DNA of 64,000 bases from Cyanoderma ruficeps (taxonomy: Eukaryota > Chordata > Aves > Passeriformes > Timaliidae), in contig VZDJ01000041.1 of the NCBI GenBank assembly GCA_008694505.1, positions 4,048,417-4,112,416 on the forward strand, in the 5' to 3' direction. This document shows, piece after piece, positions 15,701 to 30,700 of this stretch (position 1 is the stretch's first letter; each line of letters begins with the position of its first letter). The translations under genes were made by a program, and so were the position numbers. The notes beneath the pieces are model-generated. The model saw only the letters and a program-made list of their open reading frames with translations. It did not search any database and was not told the DNA's origin.

Positions 15701-18700
15701 ACTAGTATAGTGACTTCATAAAATTCAGGACACTGAAAAGTATGATGAGGTGACTGTCAGTGACTCGTGGATTTCTCCTTGACATGTTATAGTAAATTAA
15801 TCTAGTTCAAAAAGCACTGAAATAGATTTATATTTCATTATATGACTACAAATAACCTACAAGTTCTTACTTTGCATCTTCACTAATGACATTATTCCTA
15901 AATTATTACAGTTCTAATATCTGAATTTTTGGGAAACTGCTTTGTTTTAAAATAACATACAGAAAACCTGGGGGAAAGACCACACTGCAGGCTGTTACTG
16001 TTTTCAGTTCAGTAGTCTATACAGCACTGTGAAGCTTCTGCCCTCATTAATTATTTTTATTGCTCTATCATAACAATGCAAAAGAAATTGTGCTAGAAAT
16101 TGTGCTATTTAAGAGGTATTGATTTGGAGAGTTTTTATTTGGCTAAGAGAGCCGAGAGAAGGGAGGTGACTTGTTTTGTTATAGAATAAACTTTTTTTCT
16201 TTTTTTTTTTCTTTTTGATTGGGTAAAAAAATCCTATCGAGACTGATTTATATACTGGCCAGATGAGCCGCCCACCACTTCATCAGCAATCTTCACCACT
16301 ATTTCAACAATAAAGAAAGGGTCAAATTTTTCTCCTTTTTTTTTGATGCTTACTGTGATATAAGATTTATTGTAGCAATTCTGGTGTGTTTAGTTAGATT
16401 AGACCTAACAAACATTACAAATACTGATTACATTGTGCCAAATCTGAATCTGTCTGGCAAGTGATGGTGCCGCACCTGAGTATGCTCCATCTGTAGTTAG
16501 CAATTTGTACGCTCAAGGATTTTCCCTCAATGAAATATTAAAAGAGCTTCACACTGATAAAATGCATTGTTAAACGTCCTTCTAACACAAATTAATGTAA
16601 AATTGCAGGTATGCTAAACAGACAAATCCTCCTAGGTAAAAGACCAAAATAATGCTTGGAATTTAACATCTACAAAGAGTTAAAATATTTCTGTATGTCC
16701 AGTATATTCCAAGAATATTAAAATTGCAACTTCATTAAATTCTCCAAAAGAAATCGGGATTAAAAAAAAAATAATTACAGAATTTGGGAATGTTAATTTG
16801 AAGAAAATATCAGGCAGATAAATACATAGAAATAATTCAGCCATAGAGATAATACAACAGTATTTTAGACACTAACAATATAATTAATGCTGCTAAAATC
16901 TGTCCTAATATGTTAATGTTTACTTCAATGCTTTTTAATCAGTGTAATTTAAAAAAAAAATTGACATTTTAATTTGGAACCAATAAATACATCAAGAAGA
17001 AATGTTCCTTTAGGACAGAAACATGAGGCATTCTAGAACACAGTAGAATTTGGTAGTTCAGAGATAACATTACTGCTCTGTTGTACACTTTAAAATTATA
17101 ACACACGTGATCTAACATATCCAGACTTTAACCAAAACCATGAAGACTGCAACTTTTTCTTTGTTTTATTCACCATTTTTTCACAAAAACATCTCATGGA
17201 GAAATCATAACTGATTCTCTGGGCCAACTGAACCTCTGGCCCTATAACTGATCATCTTTTAAAAAGAAAAATAAAGCAATAATACAAAAATTAAATGCCT
17301 GTGTATCTTACATTTGTAAATATACTAATGCAGTTGTTACAGATAATTACTAAGATTCACAATACTGATGTAGTAATAAAGAAATTATTTTTTTAATCAT
17401 GAGTGGTCAAGGCTGTGCAAGATAAGGTTGTTCATAGTATTACTTACCTGAGAGCTCCTTGATGCCTTTGCTGAGAAACAGAAGCAAGTTCAAGTTTGGC
17501 CTCAATAAGAGCCTCTAAGTCTTCCACAGAATACCAAGATATGTCCCCATCACATTTTTCCTGCATGTCCTGTACAAGATAGCTAAGACTTTCTTCAGCT
17601 TCTGTCAATAAAATGCCCTAGAAAAGAACACAGGGTCGTATGATTTCAAAAAGTAAAGAAATAAACATTTTCTTTAGAAATATTTTTCTCATTATAGCCT
17701 GCTATCACTGCATCTTAATGTAAACCAACTTAGAGGCCAATGTGCCTTTTCTATAAATAGGGGTGGGGTAGGTAATTCTGTAATTTTCTCAGGTTTTTAG
17801 AATCATTGTGTTCAAATCAGCAACATCTTAATTATGCCTGTACTATCGCCACGCATACTTAAGCACATATTTTAAGGCTTAGCAATGTTACTCACTAATT
17901 TCCCATTCTTTATTAAATAGCTATACTTGATAATTTCATACTATACTTCTCACAATCCTTAGTAATTTTAAATAATAGACACAGTATTTAAAACAACATT
18001 AAAAATGTCTAAAGTATTACATTCCTTATTAGCTATATTATGACATCCTTGTGTGCAGTATGTATCCTGAAAGTTCCACTATAATTTACAGTCTTTCTGA
18101 TCAACAAATCTGTAGGAAGCTGTGAAAAACACGTCTAAAAAGAAGTTAATTTTAAGTCTCACTTGTGGAGCTTTCAGCAGAATTAAAAATTAATTTAAAG
18201 GTTTGTATCATCCAATACATTACTTTGATCAAAATTCAGAGCTCTACTTTAAAATAATTACCAAAAAAAAACAAGCCATAAAAATCCCTCCAAAAGAATA
18301 GAATAGTTAAAGAAAAATCAAGAGTAAGAAATAAATTAAGCCTCTTAAATAAGCCCTATTAAATTCAAATGAACATTTTTATTTTAGTTATTTGCAAGTT
18401 GCTATTTTCAAGCTATACCAAAACTAAAGTTTCTAGTGTATGACCTATACCAGTTGCTATATGAAATCATCCTCCCTTCTCCAGATGTACTTTTTGCATT
18501 ACTTTGCTAGTAACAATGTCCAAAAGAAGATATTTTCAAAGTGGAAGACCCCTCTGAACGAAGAATATGTCAACCCTAATTTTGGTTTTTTGGTGATGTG
18601 AAACCAATGTGCCAAACATAAAGTTAAAATTAATTAAATTAAACAAAACAAAATCCAACCAAACAAATCCCCGTCAAACAAAGAAGCTAATAAGCTGTGG

Positions 18701-21700
18701 TATGTTTTCTTCAAAATAAAGTACCAGAAACAGCAACATGAAAAATTTGAAATATTTCACATAATGAGAATGGTAGAGAATGTTTTTTTATTTGTATACC
18801 ATACGGCCCCATCAAAGAGTCTCTGACATGTTCTGCAGATGGTACCCTCTGAAAGTAGATGATTTTATCTTGAAATCACATTCCGTCTTTACCCTTTTGG
18901 TGGTTTAGCACAGATGTGAGGCTGGAGATGGACTCTGACTGACCAATAGGAGCATTGTCCACACCTCTGGAGAACCCAGGCTTAAATCAAAGATCCCAGG
19001 CGACTCAGCCCTTTTTCCTACTTCTGGCCAGAGAAGGTAACACAGCACTGAGGGGAGGCCCAGGCTGGCCAGGCCTCGCTGCTCCCCCACTGTGGGGCCC
19101 TGGTCTGGCCGTGCCTCTGGGCCCCCATTGGCAGCCAGGGGGGGAGGCTGCAGCTGAGATCCCTGACTGCCTGAGCTGCTCTTATCAGCAAGAGTTTCTT
19201 TCCCCTCTGCCTTCCCCCATTGGCCCAGCCGGCAGTCAAAGCCTTGGAGTCAGCTAGAGCCCAGAGAAAAGAAGGCCTGGCAAAATTTAACTCTTTCTTG
19301 GCACAGATGAAATATCCAAAGCCCTAACTTTTTCCTTAGTGAGAAAGATGGCCAAATTAGAGACATGTAAAGGGACAATATAGAGATCTCAAAGTCAATA
19401 AAGGAAGAGTGACCTCTTAGGTGGAAGAGATGGCAAGTTGTCTTGGTTCTAGGCTGAAAAATCTCCTATGGGTTATGGTAACAGACTGTAATATGAATAT
19501 GCTAGAATAATCCCTTAAATCGTGGACAATATGAATTGGGGAGATCATTTGTGGATTTGAACAAAGGTATCTGTGATGGACTGAGTGAATATTGAATTAG
19601 TAGCTGTGATCTTGTGATCCCATGAGAGGCTAGAACAGAGAGATGAGAAGATGCCCTCTGCCAGTGAAGAAGTAAGAAACATCTCTGTTCTCTGGGATGA
19701 AGAATATCCTTTGCCTTTAAAGTTGTTTATCTGTAAGAGTGCCACCCCACTATCTCTGTGAGTCTACAACCCATATGTGTGGTCACAGGAAAGGCTATGT
19801 GATATGGGAGGTGCCACAACTGCAGAAGTTTCCTGGGCAGGCTGCTATTGTGTGAGTAAGAAGCCACAAGCAGACTGTTTCTCTTGTGGAAAGTTACCAA
19901 AACAACAGGAAGGACTTCTTTCTCTCAAAGACTGCATGAATGACTATTTTATAAGTGGTACTGACCTGGAGTTCTGAGTTTTGCCTCTTTACATTCTTTG
20001 TAGAAAATGAACAATTTGTGGTGGGAGAAAGAGTTGGTTTAGAAATTAATTTGTGGGGTTTTTTCTTTTCCTGTGCTTCTCTTAGTGTGTGTTAATAAAA
20101 TCTATCTGTTTACCTTAAGTTGGGGCCTGTTTTGCCTTTTTCTCCAAAAAATCATATCTCCCTGTTGGCAAACAAAATTCAGCGAATATGAAACCACCAC
20201 AACCTTTATGTTTAAATAGCCATACTGAGATCTAACTGTGGAAACACTTTCCATAATTTGAAAAATGATGCACCAAAAATGAAAAATTATTGTACCAAGT
20301 AGTTAACACTTCATGCATAGCTAGTAAGACTACAGTCAAATTAGAAACAAAAATTTTTAGTCTCCTTTTTCATACCATCTTCTTATCATAATTTCTGTTA
20401 TATTGGAGGCATTAGCAATGTTTTTGGATCAATCTGCATTTTTTAAATCCTTTTCTCCTAAAAATCAAAATTACCTTCAGCATGGCCATATTTAATTCAT
20501 CTTTACAGTCAACAAGATGCACCATTCTGTCTCTTTGTTCCTGTTGTCTTGAATTCTGATCAGCATCAACTGTCGAATACATTGCGGACAAAGTTTCAGA
20601 TAACAGATGCAGAATGAAAGCATTCTCAGTAATTGGAAGAACATGGCCCTTTTCTCTCTACTTACAATTGGGACTTTCGACATCAAAATAAGTAATAATA
20701 GAACAAAATAACAATAATAATGACGATAATAATAATAATAGTAGTAGTAGAAGATTAAAAAACATTAACAAGACTTAATGCTTATTTCAATAATGACTGA
20801 TTTTTTCAGCAACATTTAAAATGAATATGGTTTATAATATGACATATTAATTCATATGCAGTTTAAAGTGAAAAGAACATGCTTGAAACAATATAAACTT
20901 TTCCACCATCCTTATAATTACCTTTTACATTTGATGCTCTGGTTTTGTTTGGCTCTGGCAAGCTGTTGTTGTCGACAGAATAGACATTTTTTTCAACTTT
21001 TTCAGGTATATTATTTATTGTAGCAGAAAGACAAATGATGAGATGCATTTTGGCTAAGGTTAATTTATTCATAATTTGTTGGTTGCACAGTGGCACCACT
21101 GTTAAAGACAGATTCCAATTAAATGTATCTTCCAGTACCTATAAGAAGGTTAACAATTGGGATTATTTGAAATGACACATTTTGCATTTTTTTTCTTCAA
21201 GACATATTCTGCTTCTATTAATAATGGTACAATTTAACATGAATTATATTAGCAATATTCTCATTTATTATGAATGAGTCGTTCTTTTTGTTTTTCAAAA
21301 GTTCACCCCTTAGTAGCACTTGCTACAGCCTCAACAGATTGGTTTTACAGCAGAAGGTGCATCTATGAAGTTATAGCTATTATCACTGCAAGTTCTAGCT
21401 TTCTGCATTGTAGATGAAGCTATAGTTCAAAAACCCCAACTCAGAGAAAAGTCTGTTGTTAAGAAAGGGAAAAAAAAATTCTTGTATCACATCATTCTAG
21501 CCCATTTCATAGACTCTTTTTGTTATTCCTTATAGCATCCTTGTTTAATCATTAGTTTAATAGTATTACTTTAGATTAATAAATTCAGAAGTCAAAAGTC
21601 TACACAGATTTGCAAAATCATGAGACCAGTAACAGCGCTACATACACTGTGAAGTGTTAAAATCAAAAGCTCAATGTGATGCACAACTTCAAAATAAATC

Positions 21701-24700
21701 AGAAACTTGTGAGATCAAAAGTTGTCAAGATACACTTCTCATTTCCATCTTGTAATACCAACTGTTGCAGGAGAAACTTTGCTCTCTTGTAGATAAGAGA
21801 GAAAAGTGGAGGGGAAAAAAAAGGTAGGGGTTTTAATTTACCAATTTGTTTTAATGGTACAACTTTTTCACATCCTGCTAACATTTACCCCTACCAGCTC
21901 AATGGATCTGTGAGAAGGTTAATAAAAGGAAATGATTAAAACTGAAAACCACAAAAGAAGTTATTGATGAATAGGTGATTTTACATAAAATGAGAAAATG
22001 ACTGTTTAGACACTGGTTTATAGATTCACCATTTTAATTTTTTTTTCCCCAGAAATGGACTTCAGCCCCCATCTGAATTAGGACAAATCTATGAAGACAA
22101 TTCTGATTGATAGAAATTATAACATTAAAAGTCTGACGCTCTCAATATTTTAGCAGGATAAACACCTGACCTTCCATATCACAACAAAGCCTGAAAAATT
22201 CCATTAGTGTGTTTTGCACAGAATAGCCACAGATTTGTACAAATTAGATCACCCATCTGAAAAATGGTGAAAATGGTAGTTGCCCTTCCCTTGAGAGGTC
22301 AGCCATAAAATTTTAAATTTAGGAAATAGTAATCCATTGAGAAGAGTATGTCTTCTTTTTATTGGATTTTTTAATAATAACCAGGATATTTTCTGAACTG
22401 GATCATTCCTACCTTAAGACAGAGAAATAAATATTTATGTATAGCATAAAACATTTACCTCTTTCAGGGTTTTTTTTTTACCTGCAAATTTGTATCAGTC
22501 ATGAGAGATTTAGAGGAATCAAATTTCTGTAAGGCCTGTAAAATGGACAAACCCAAAAGAATGTGTTACAATATGAGCATAAAACTAATGAGTTAACAGA
22601 GGTGGGAGGAGGGAACTTCTCTTCAAATCAGCTCATTAAACTCAATTTGCTCTGCTTTACTGTCTGCAACACAGGATAAAGGAAGCAAACATGAAGTTTG
22701 TCCAATGACAAACATGAAGTTTGACAATGCTTTTGGTGACGAAATTTTTCCTACTGTTCATGCTGAATTTCACCTGGTGCTCTGTCAAGAAGTCTTTTTG
22801 GGTAGTCGCCTACCCAAAAGCACCACTCAGATAAGGGAGACGTTGACTGCATTCATCCAAGATTAAATCATTAGGTTATTTTGGTATGTGCTTGGGAAAC
22901 AAGGAAAGGATGGTTATGGGGGAGGCTTACCTGATAACCTGATCTGCCTGCACAGGTATGCTCACAGGTAAGACAAAAGTCCAGGTCAGTTGTTAACAGC
23001 TTCCAACCTTTGCAGCACATTAGTGACCAGATAGAGAGAAAAATCAAACTGACCTGGGGTGATGTGAGTGTCAAGGCTCTGTGGGCAGCAATAGCTCTTA
23101 TGGCCCAGCATCTCCTGAGGGTGTCCCTACCCTCCCAACAGTCCAAGACCCCCTGTCAGTTTTATCCATACTTTTCATGCCTGCATATGAAATCACACGT
23201 TGTTTTTTCTACAGCATTATCTGCAGTACTCAGTGTGTAAAAGACATGTTTCGAAATTGATTTCTGTTCTTGCTGTTTAGTTAGAGATTTTATTGTCGTT
23301 CAAAGCCTACTATTTGATTCATCTATTGAAAGAAATCTAGGAATTTCTTAGGAATGTGTAACAACTTGCTGATATGGAGTATGTGCAGTTTCACGAAGAA
23401 AACAGATTGTTACAGTTTGGTGTCATATTTTCTGGTGTTTACCTGCATTTGTTCAGTATATCTGTATCCTGCTGGTATTTTCCATGGAATTCTCTCTCCC
23501 GAAGTAAGCAAAGACAGTTCATGAAAGGCCTCCGTAAAAAACCCTATATCTGTAAGTACTTTAATCTATGAAAAAATAACAAAGCCTTTGATTTGAATGT
23601 TATTCTTTTTGCTCGAAGTCAAATGTATTTAAAGGTGATTTTCAAATAGATTTGGCTACCAGAATAGTACATTAATGGAGAATGATCTCCAATGGAAAGA
23701 AATCTTTTACATATTACAGGGAACAATTTCAAAGATGAGTCTTTCTCTTTTGAAAATAAATTCTTTAAAAGCTTGCTCCTGACAAAGAGGAAGAATTTGC
23801 TTCGTCTGGTAAGAGTTTTGACTGCCTGTCCAAGATCAGCCTCTTATCAAAATCTGTTTCATAGATTTTACTCATCCTAGTCTCATAGTACTCAGCTACC
23901 CTACCTAACCCATATCAGCATTTCCTGAAAATATCCAAAGCCAATATCACTTTGACTCCTAATACTCTATAACTCTTGATAGTTAGATGCCTTAAAAAAA
24001 AATCCCCAAACTCACAAATTATTTAAATAACAGCAAAAACAAAAGGTCAATGTTAGTGAAAAGACAAAAATCTGTTCCTAAATTTCATGGAACCTCATTC
24101 TGCAATGACAGTAAGAACAAATCTAGAAGTGAACATTTGGGGGGAAAATAGTCATTCATGTTTTGCACTTAAGAAAACATTTAAAAGAAAATTGGAACAA
24201 GATAAAAAATACCAAGTGAGAAGTCTGGACCAAAGAAGGAAAACCTCCTCTTCATTAAATAGAGAGAAGAAAGAATTTATGGAAGCACTCAAAAGTCTAT
24301 GTAAAAAATTAACAGTAAAACTGTGTAAATAACTCTGCATGCTACTAAAATTAAGAATATAAATAATAATTGCATTTAGAAAGTACTTCTACCATCTGCT
24401 GTGGTAAGAAACATGAAGCAACAGCTGAACTTTAAAGCATTACTTTTCATAGTAGAAATAGATGAATATTAAATTGACTACATTTAACAAAGAATTGAAA
24501 AGGTTAATTGAAGTACAATTGAGAAAGTTTATTTGATTACCTTGAGGATTCTTCCTTCAACACATTTAGCTGCGTCCTTACAAATCTCAGATACAATATA
24601 TTGATATAATGTGAACAGAGGTAAAATCTGTAGCAAAATAGTAGGTCATGCAGGTATAAACATCATACAATTATGGAAATATGCATTGCAATTACATATC

Positions 24701-27700
24701 AAAATATATAGATAATATAAGATTACGGCTTTGACCATCACACACTACTTCTCTTATACTTTCTGAAAGATTAATGTGTTAAAAAGTTCTTCAGCTCACT
24801 AAAGCTAACCACTGATACTACCTTACATGTGATTCACAATGCAGGAAGTGAAGTTTATCAAAATTATTCTCTGTGTTAAAGGTGGGGTCTTTAACTACAT
24901 CATTACTAAGTAAACCTACCAGAAATAGGTTCATACAAGGGATTTCTAAAACTGTCTGCATTTTGATGCCATATTTTTTTCAATATAACTAACAGAAGGA
25001 TAGAATTCTGTAAGCTTTTTAAAATAAACACTATGAAATCCTGCAATGGTCCAAGTGAAATTATACCAGTTGTAAAATAAAGTGGATGGCGATGAGACTT
25101 ATTGACAAACTTATTTACATTAATTTTAAATAGAATTTTTTTTGTAGGGACAACTAAAAAAAATTTTTTTTAAAAAATAATAAAACTGAGCTTTATTAAA
25201 GTATAGAGACACTGTATATCCTTCCAGTACCTGAAGGGGGCCTACAGGAAAGCTGGAGAGGTTCTATTCATCAGGAACTCTAGTGAGAGGACAAGGAGTA
25301 ATGGGTACAAAGTGAAAGAGGGAAAAATTAGGTTAGATATTAGGAGGAAGTTCTTTACTGTGAGGGTGGTGAGACACTGGAGCAGGTTACCCAGTGAATT
25401 TGTGGATGCCCCAACCATGCAAGTGTTCAAGGCCAGGTTGGATGGCCTGTTGAGCAACCTGGCCTAGTGGGAGGCATCCCTGCCTTTGGCATGGGAGGTT
25501 GGGACTACATAATCTTTAAATGCCCATTCCAACACTAAACATTCTATGATTCTATGATCTGACGTTATACAGTATTTCAGAAAAAGCAGATTCTTTCCTA
25601 ACAGATTTATGTTTATCGAAAATGAAAGAACTCCCAAAATTTAATTGCTGTTCAGCTTTTACATTTTTCTTCACTTTAAAATGTCTCCAAGCTTAGAAAA
25701 TGCTAACAGCATTGTTACATTTTTGTCAAATTCACTTTAAGTTTTCCTAATGTAGCTTAATACTTCTGAATTTGGATTACAAATGCTTGAGGCAAATGTT
25801 TTAATTGTACCCATATAGTTTCCTACTGATATCTGAAATAGTTCAACAAAATTAGTCTTTGAAGTTTGATTTCTAATAAAACTTGAATCTTGATGTATTT
25901 TGATATAAGTGTCAAATCAACTTAGCTCCCACCATCCAAAACATTCCCACATAATAAGCATTCAGGGGAAATGAAGCTCTCATTCAGCTAAAACTGCAAT
26001 TGTTTTGACCATGATCCATGACCCAGATCTATATTCCACTGGCAAAAGTGCAGAAAGAATCAAAAATGCGCGTGGCCACGTGAAGCAAGAAGTCAAATTA
26101 AGTGGCTCTGCCTCCAGGTAATTGTCTGCTCCTTGATTGCACTATGATCCCACATAGCAGGGACAATTACACAAAGCTAAATAACCAAGTGAACTCCAGT
26201 AACACTGGATGGGAAGAAGCAAGAATGGGAGTTAGCCTGAAGTTCCAAAAGAAATCAATCCAACAAATGGCTTGCTGACAAAAAAGGTGAAACATCATTC
26301 TGCCTCCTGCTGTCTAACTCCTCTTCCATCTCTACCTCCTAACCGCTGTTACTCCCTGCTGCCACCGCTGCGATCTTTTCACCTCCCTGGCACTGGCTCT
26401 GCCACTTGCAGGACCTTGCCATAAGTGAATTTAACTCATCAAAGCAGGAAAAATCTGTCTGCTTTTTCAGATGGAGAGTTTTCTGTCATGCTTGATTTAC
26501 AGAGGTACAAAATAATCACCTGACAGGAAATTCTGTTAGTGCCTACAGGACCAAACTAGAAAAGAGACTATTGCACCTTTTTCAGTACTAGTAATCAATT
26601 CAATATATTTTTTCTAATGTACAGCACTGCATCTTTGAAGGACACTGGATTAAACTGGAAATGGTCAGATATTAAATGGAGGAAATAGGAACATGACCAG
26701 CATAGGAGGGGAGTTATAAAAACATTTTATACAGTGGAATAAGAGAATTATGAAAAGGAGAAAGGGACTTTTATCTACTGGAACTTAAAGTACTGAAAGC
26801 ATTCTGGACATACTGTATTTAAAATATTTTTTGTACAGTGTATTTTAAGTAGTATGTAATGGAAAATCTCCTCAGTTATGCCTAAACTGCATGAAAATGC
26901 CTAAGCTAAATGAACCAGGTGTTGTCATTTTCCAGAATAACAAATCTTCCTGTGTTTTCTAAAACTTGTACGCAGCAAGCTATACCTTGTTTTAAGTGCC
27001 ACAGAACCTAGCCATAGGGTTTTTTTGCTAGAGATATCTCGTAAGTACACCTACAAAAAAAAGTAAGACTAGGTGTCTTAAAAATCATTTCCAGAGCATA
27101 AAAATAATACTTACTATTAAATTTTGTTTTGCACAATGTAGTTCAAACATAATGAAATTCAAACTTGCAACTACAGTAGAGATATCAGCTCTGTAGCGAT
27201 CAGAAAACAGGTCAATACCAGGAATAAGAATATTGGTTTCATATTGTACAAAGTCATAGTCAGATGTTGGATGTGGAAGAGAAGCTCTAAACAGGGTCTG
27301 AAAGTAATAACAATGAATTATTTGTGAGAAGGTGTACAGGTATTAGTGAGAGACTATAAACTCGAACTCATAAATTACTTCATAAACACAACTCCATCAA
27401 TGCCTTCATTATTCAGCTGCATCCAGACAATATTGAAAAACAATTTTAGACAAAATGTTTTATGTGTGAAGTTGATGGAGAAATAAACAAGTGGTAAATA
27501 GTCTAAGGACAGTATGTCTCCCATTGTTTCTGGGAGAGTTGCTGACTTTAAGGCCAGTTCAAAGCTAGTTTCACCTTCGTTCCCCCTTTCCCTAGGTCAG
27601 GTAGTGCTGTTTATCAGCTAGTGCACCTTAAATCATGTAACTAAAAACTAATATGAAATTTAATAATTTCTGGGAGAGTTGCTGACTTTAAAGCCAGTTA

Positions 27701-30700
27701 AAAGCTTGTTTTACTCTAGTTCCACCTTTAACAAAGGTCAGCTACCACAACCTAAGTCATTTAAGTAAACACTAATATGAAAGTCAAGGAAATAATTTAA
27801 ATGTTCTCTCTTAGAAAGGGAAGAATGCTAACATTGTATCTGATGGTGGATATTCCTTCCCAATTGTGTTTATCTTGGTGTAATTAGCAACGATATGCTA
27901 GAGAAATTTGGATTTACACTCAGATCTGAGATATTAACAAGTCTAAAGCCTATACCAGAGGTGGAATTTAAACAAGGTTATAAAAGCTTTCCAATTCAAA
28001 GAAAAAATTATGGCTTGAACTTCTTGCAGTACAGTGACAGTAATTGATTATATTTTTCAAGACAATCACCCTGCAAGCTGCTTCTTTCCCAATTAATATC
28101 AGAGCCACTTCAGTCAGGTCACAATTATTTCTACTGTTACACAACTGGAACAAATGCTGGCTACCATTTCTGTCTAAAGGAGGAATCACCATTGTTCAGC
28201 TTTGTAATTGTTCAGCAATTACAGTTCTAGAAGCGAGTCAAAATTCTCCTTTACCTTTGTTTCTTCAACTTGCTCTCCCTTTGGTGAACTTAGCAAGTTT
28301 TCCAATGTGGCCTAGGACATGTCTCACAGTCACAATCATGACACAAGATATCAGACAGTGTCATTGCTTGGTTTTGGAAGAAGCCAGATAATTTCCTGAA
28401 GCTGCACTGTGATGATCAATCATTGATCCCAGTAGAGTATAGCTGGCAGAATACTTGCATTTTTTTTTCCTCCACTACTTTTGCTACTGGCATCTTAACT
28501 TCCATTTAAAAGTAAACTGATTTTTTTTCCTCTATAGGTCTTTTTTCAGAAAGCTTAATTTTAATGATCTTATTTTCTTTGTGAGTGAAATGGGATCATT
28601 TTTAATATCCTCTGGTTTTAGAGCAAACCTATTATAGAGCTGAGATTTTAGTATTACAAACTAATATATTTCAGTGCTAAAAAGATTCAAAATTTTCTTT
28701 TTTTTCTCAAGGGTCTGTGCTCTTGGTTGAAAATTTAGGACAATCTGTGAAAATTCTACAGATATAAAAGAGAGCACTCTGCTGTTGTGGATGCCATCCA
28801 GCTCTTCCTGAGAAGAATACTTCAAGAGAAGCAAAATATATTTGATTATCAAATGTCATCTCCCCTTTTCAGTATTTTTTCTCTGAGACACTCTAGCCTC
28901 CTATTGAAGTGATAATTTTTAGGCTATAATACAGAAATAATGTTAAAAAACAAAGAATAAAAACATTGTATCTAATATCCATAAATTGTCAACTACCTCT
29001 GATCTCCATTTTTTCTTTATAACCAAAACAAAAAAGAGAATTATTTTAACAGAAGGTCATTTTAAAAGCAATTTGTTAACTTCATGACTTTGAACTGAAA
29101 TTGCATTCTTACCTTAAAAAGTATTGCAGAAAAATAGCAGTATTTTGCTCTTAATTTCATCTGTGATGTTGTTATATACCTAAAGCACAACAAATAATAA
29201 GAAATATGAATGAACCCATCAATATAAATTATTTAAATCCTTGGTTTTTTAGTCTAATGTGATAATAATACTAACACCATCTAGATGTTTTTCCTACTGA
29301 AAAACAAGTGCTTGTTTTTAAATAGGTGTTCAACCACACCATACAAACAAGCATTTCACTGACTGAAGACACGTAGACAAAGGGAGTTGTCTAGATTATC
29401 ATCAGACTTAAAGGAGAGAAACAGGCAAGATAAGTGCAGACTCCATCTCATACAAAACTAAAAAAGATAAAGCAGATTAAGCAACTCAGACTTTAAGTGT
29501 ATTTCTTCCCAAAAAGAAAGCTTAAGATAACTAGCACATGGACTTTAATATGGCAGGTATCTAGATAAATTTAATGATTCCCACACAGTACCTCATCAAA
29601 GCCTTAAACCATCCGGGCAGCAGGGTGCTCCTATAAGCAACAATGCTAGAAATCTTTACTTCAATATTAGAATCCTTTAATCTGCATTTTACAGCCTGTG
29701 ACTAAGTTGCTGTAGAAAGAGGAACTCAAGAGAAAGATGTTTAACAGTGCAAATCAGGTCTAAACACAAAAGAATCACCTGAGGGAGAAGCCAGGAAGAC
29801 AGCTCCCTCCAAATCTTGCCAGGATTTGGAATGGATGTATTAGCAAAGAGATAGTATCCAGTGCAGCAAATAGGTGCCACAGACACCTGTAAAAGCAGCT
29901 AGGGGCTTAATCTCACCTAACGGGACCGAGACTGAAACACACTCAGAATAAGAGCTGTAATTTATAATCAAGTTAAACTCACTCCTTTTCCTTTTGGATG
30001 CTAATTCTAAGTGTGGCAATGGCCCTTCGTCCTGAAATACCCCTGCTAGCACTTGCAAAGGTACCTCGGTTTACAGGCATTTTACAGTGCTATTAATATG
30101 ACCTGCTTCACAGGTAAGGCAATTTACTTGGATGAAGCTCTGCCCTTTCATGGTTATAGTGTTTCAAAGGTCATTTAATGCTGCCTTGAGTACTTCCAGA
30201 TTTATATTTTGTACAATACATTGAGGAACATCTCAGAATAACATTTCCAACGTTTCCTTCCAGCAGTCAAAGAGTACTGGATGGGAATATTTATTGATGG
30301 TAAATTTTTATACAGTAATTCAAATTTAATTTAGTTCTAATTCGGCAGAAAACAAGTACCTTAGGCAATATATCTGACCTCAAGATACATTAATATTTAA
30401 TATGTGCAATAACATGGGAAATGTGATATTTTGATTGAAAATCAATATGACTGTAAAATCCTTGCCCTTATGACTTTTTATTATTTTGTTTCCTTTTAAT
30501 GATCTCTCCATATAACATACAGCTGCATTTATGATCAAAGATGAGCACTCGAGAAAAGGGAAAAAACCAATATGCTCCAAAGAAGCAAATTTCTCCCTGA
30601 AAGGAAAAATTCCTCTGCTTTTGGTGAGTCCTTTTTATAACAACTCATTATTGGTTTTTAATGAATTTGAAGTTACCTCATATCTTGGATGAGCAGTTTG

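Larger units (their letters stand above)
12258..17447. other. 5.2 kb intron between exons 29 and 30
   Basis: AT-rich apart from two small CR1 tails at 12.5-12.9 kb (separate entries). The remaining 4.5 kb shows short A/T runs and nothing else I recognise. Confidence 0.5.

Noticed and set aside
22796..22819. Hairpin as a microRNA or terminator
   Set aside because: Stem of 10 bp is far too short for a microRNA precursor, and terminators of this kind do not apply in a nuclear intron.
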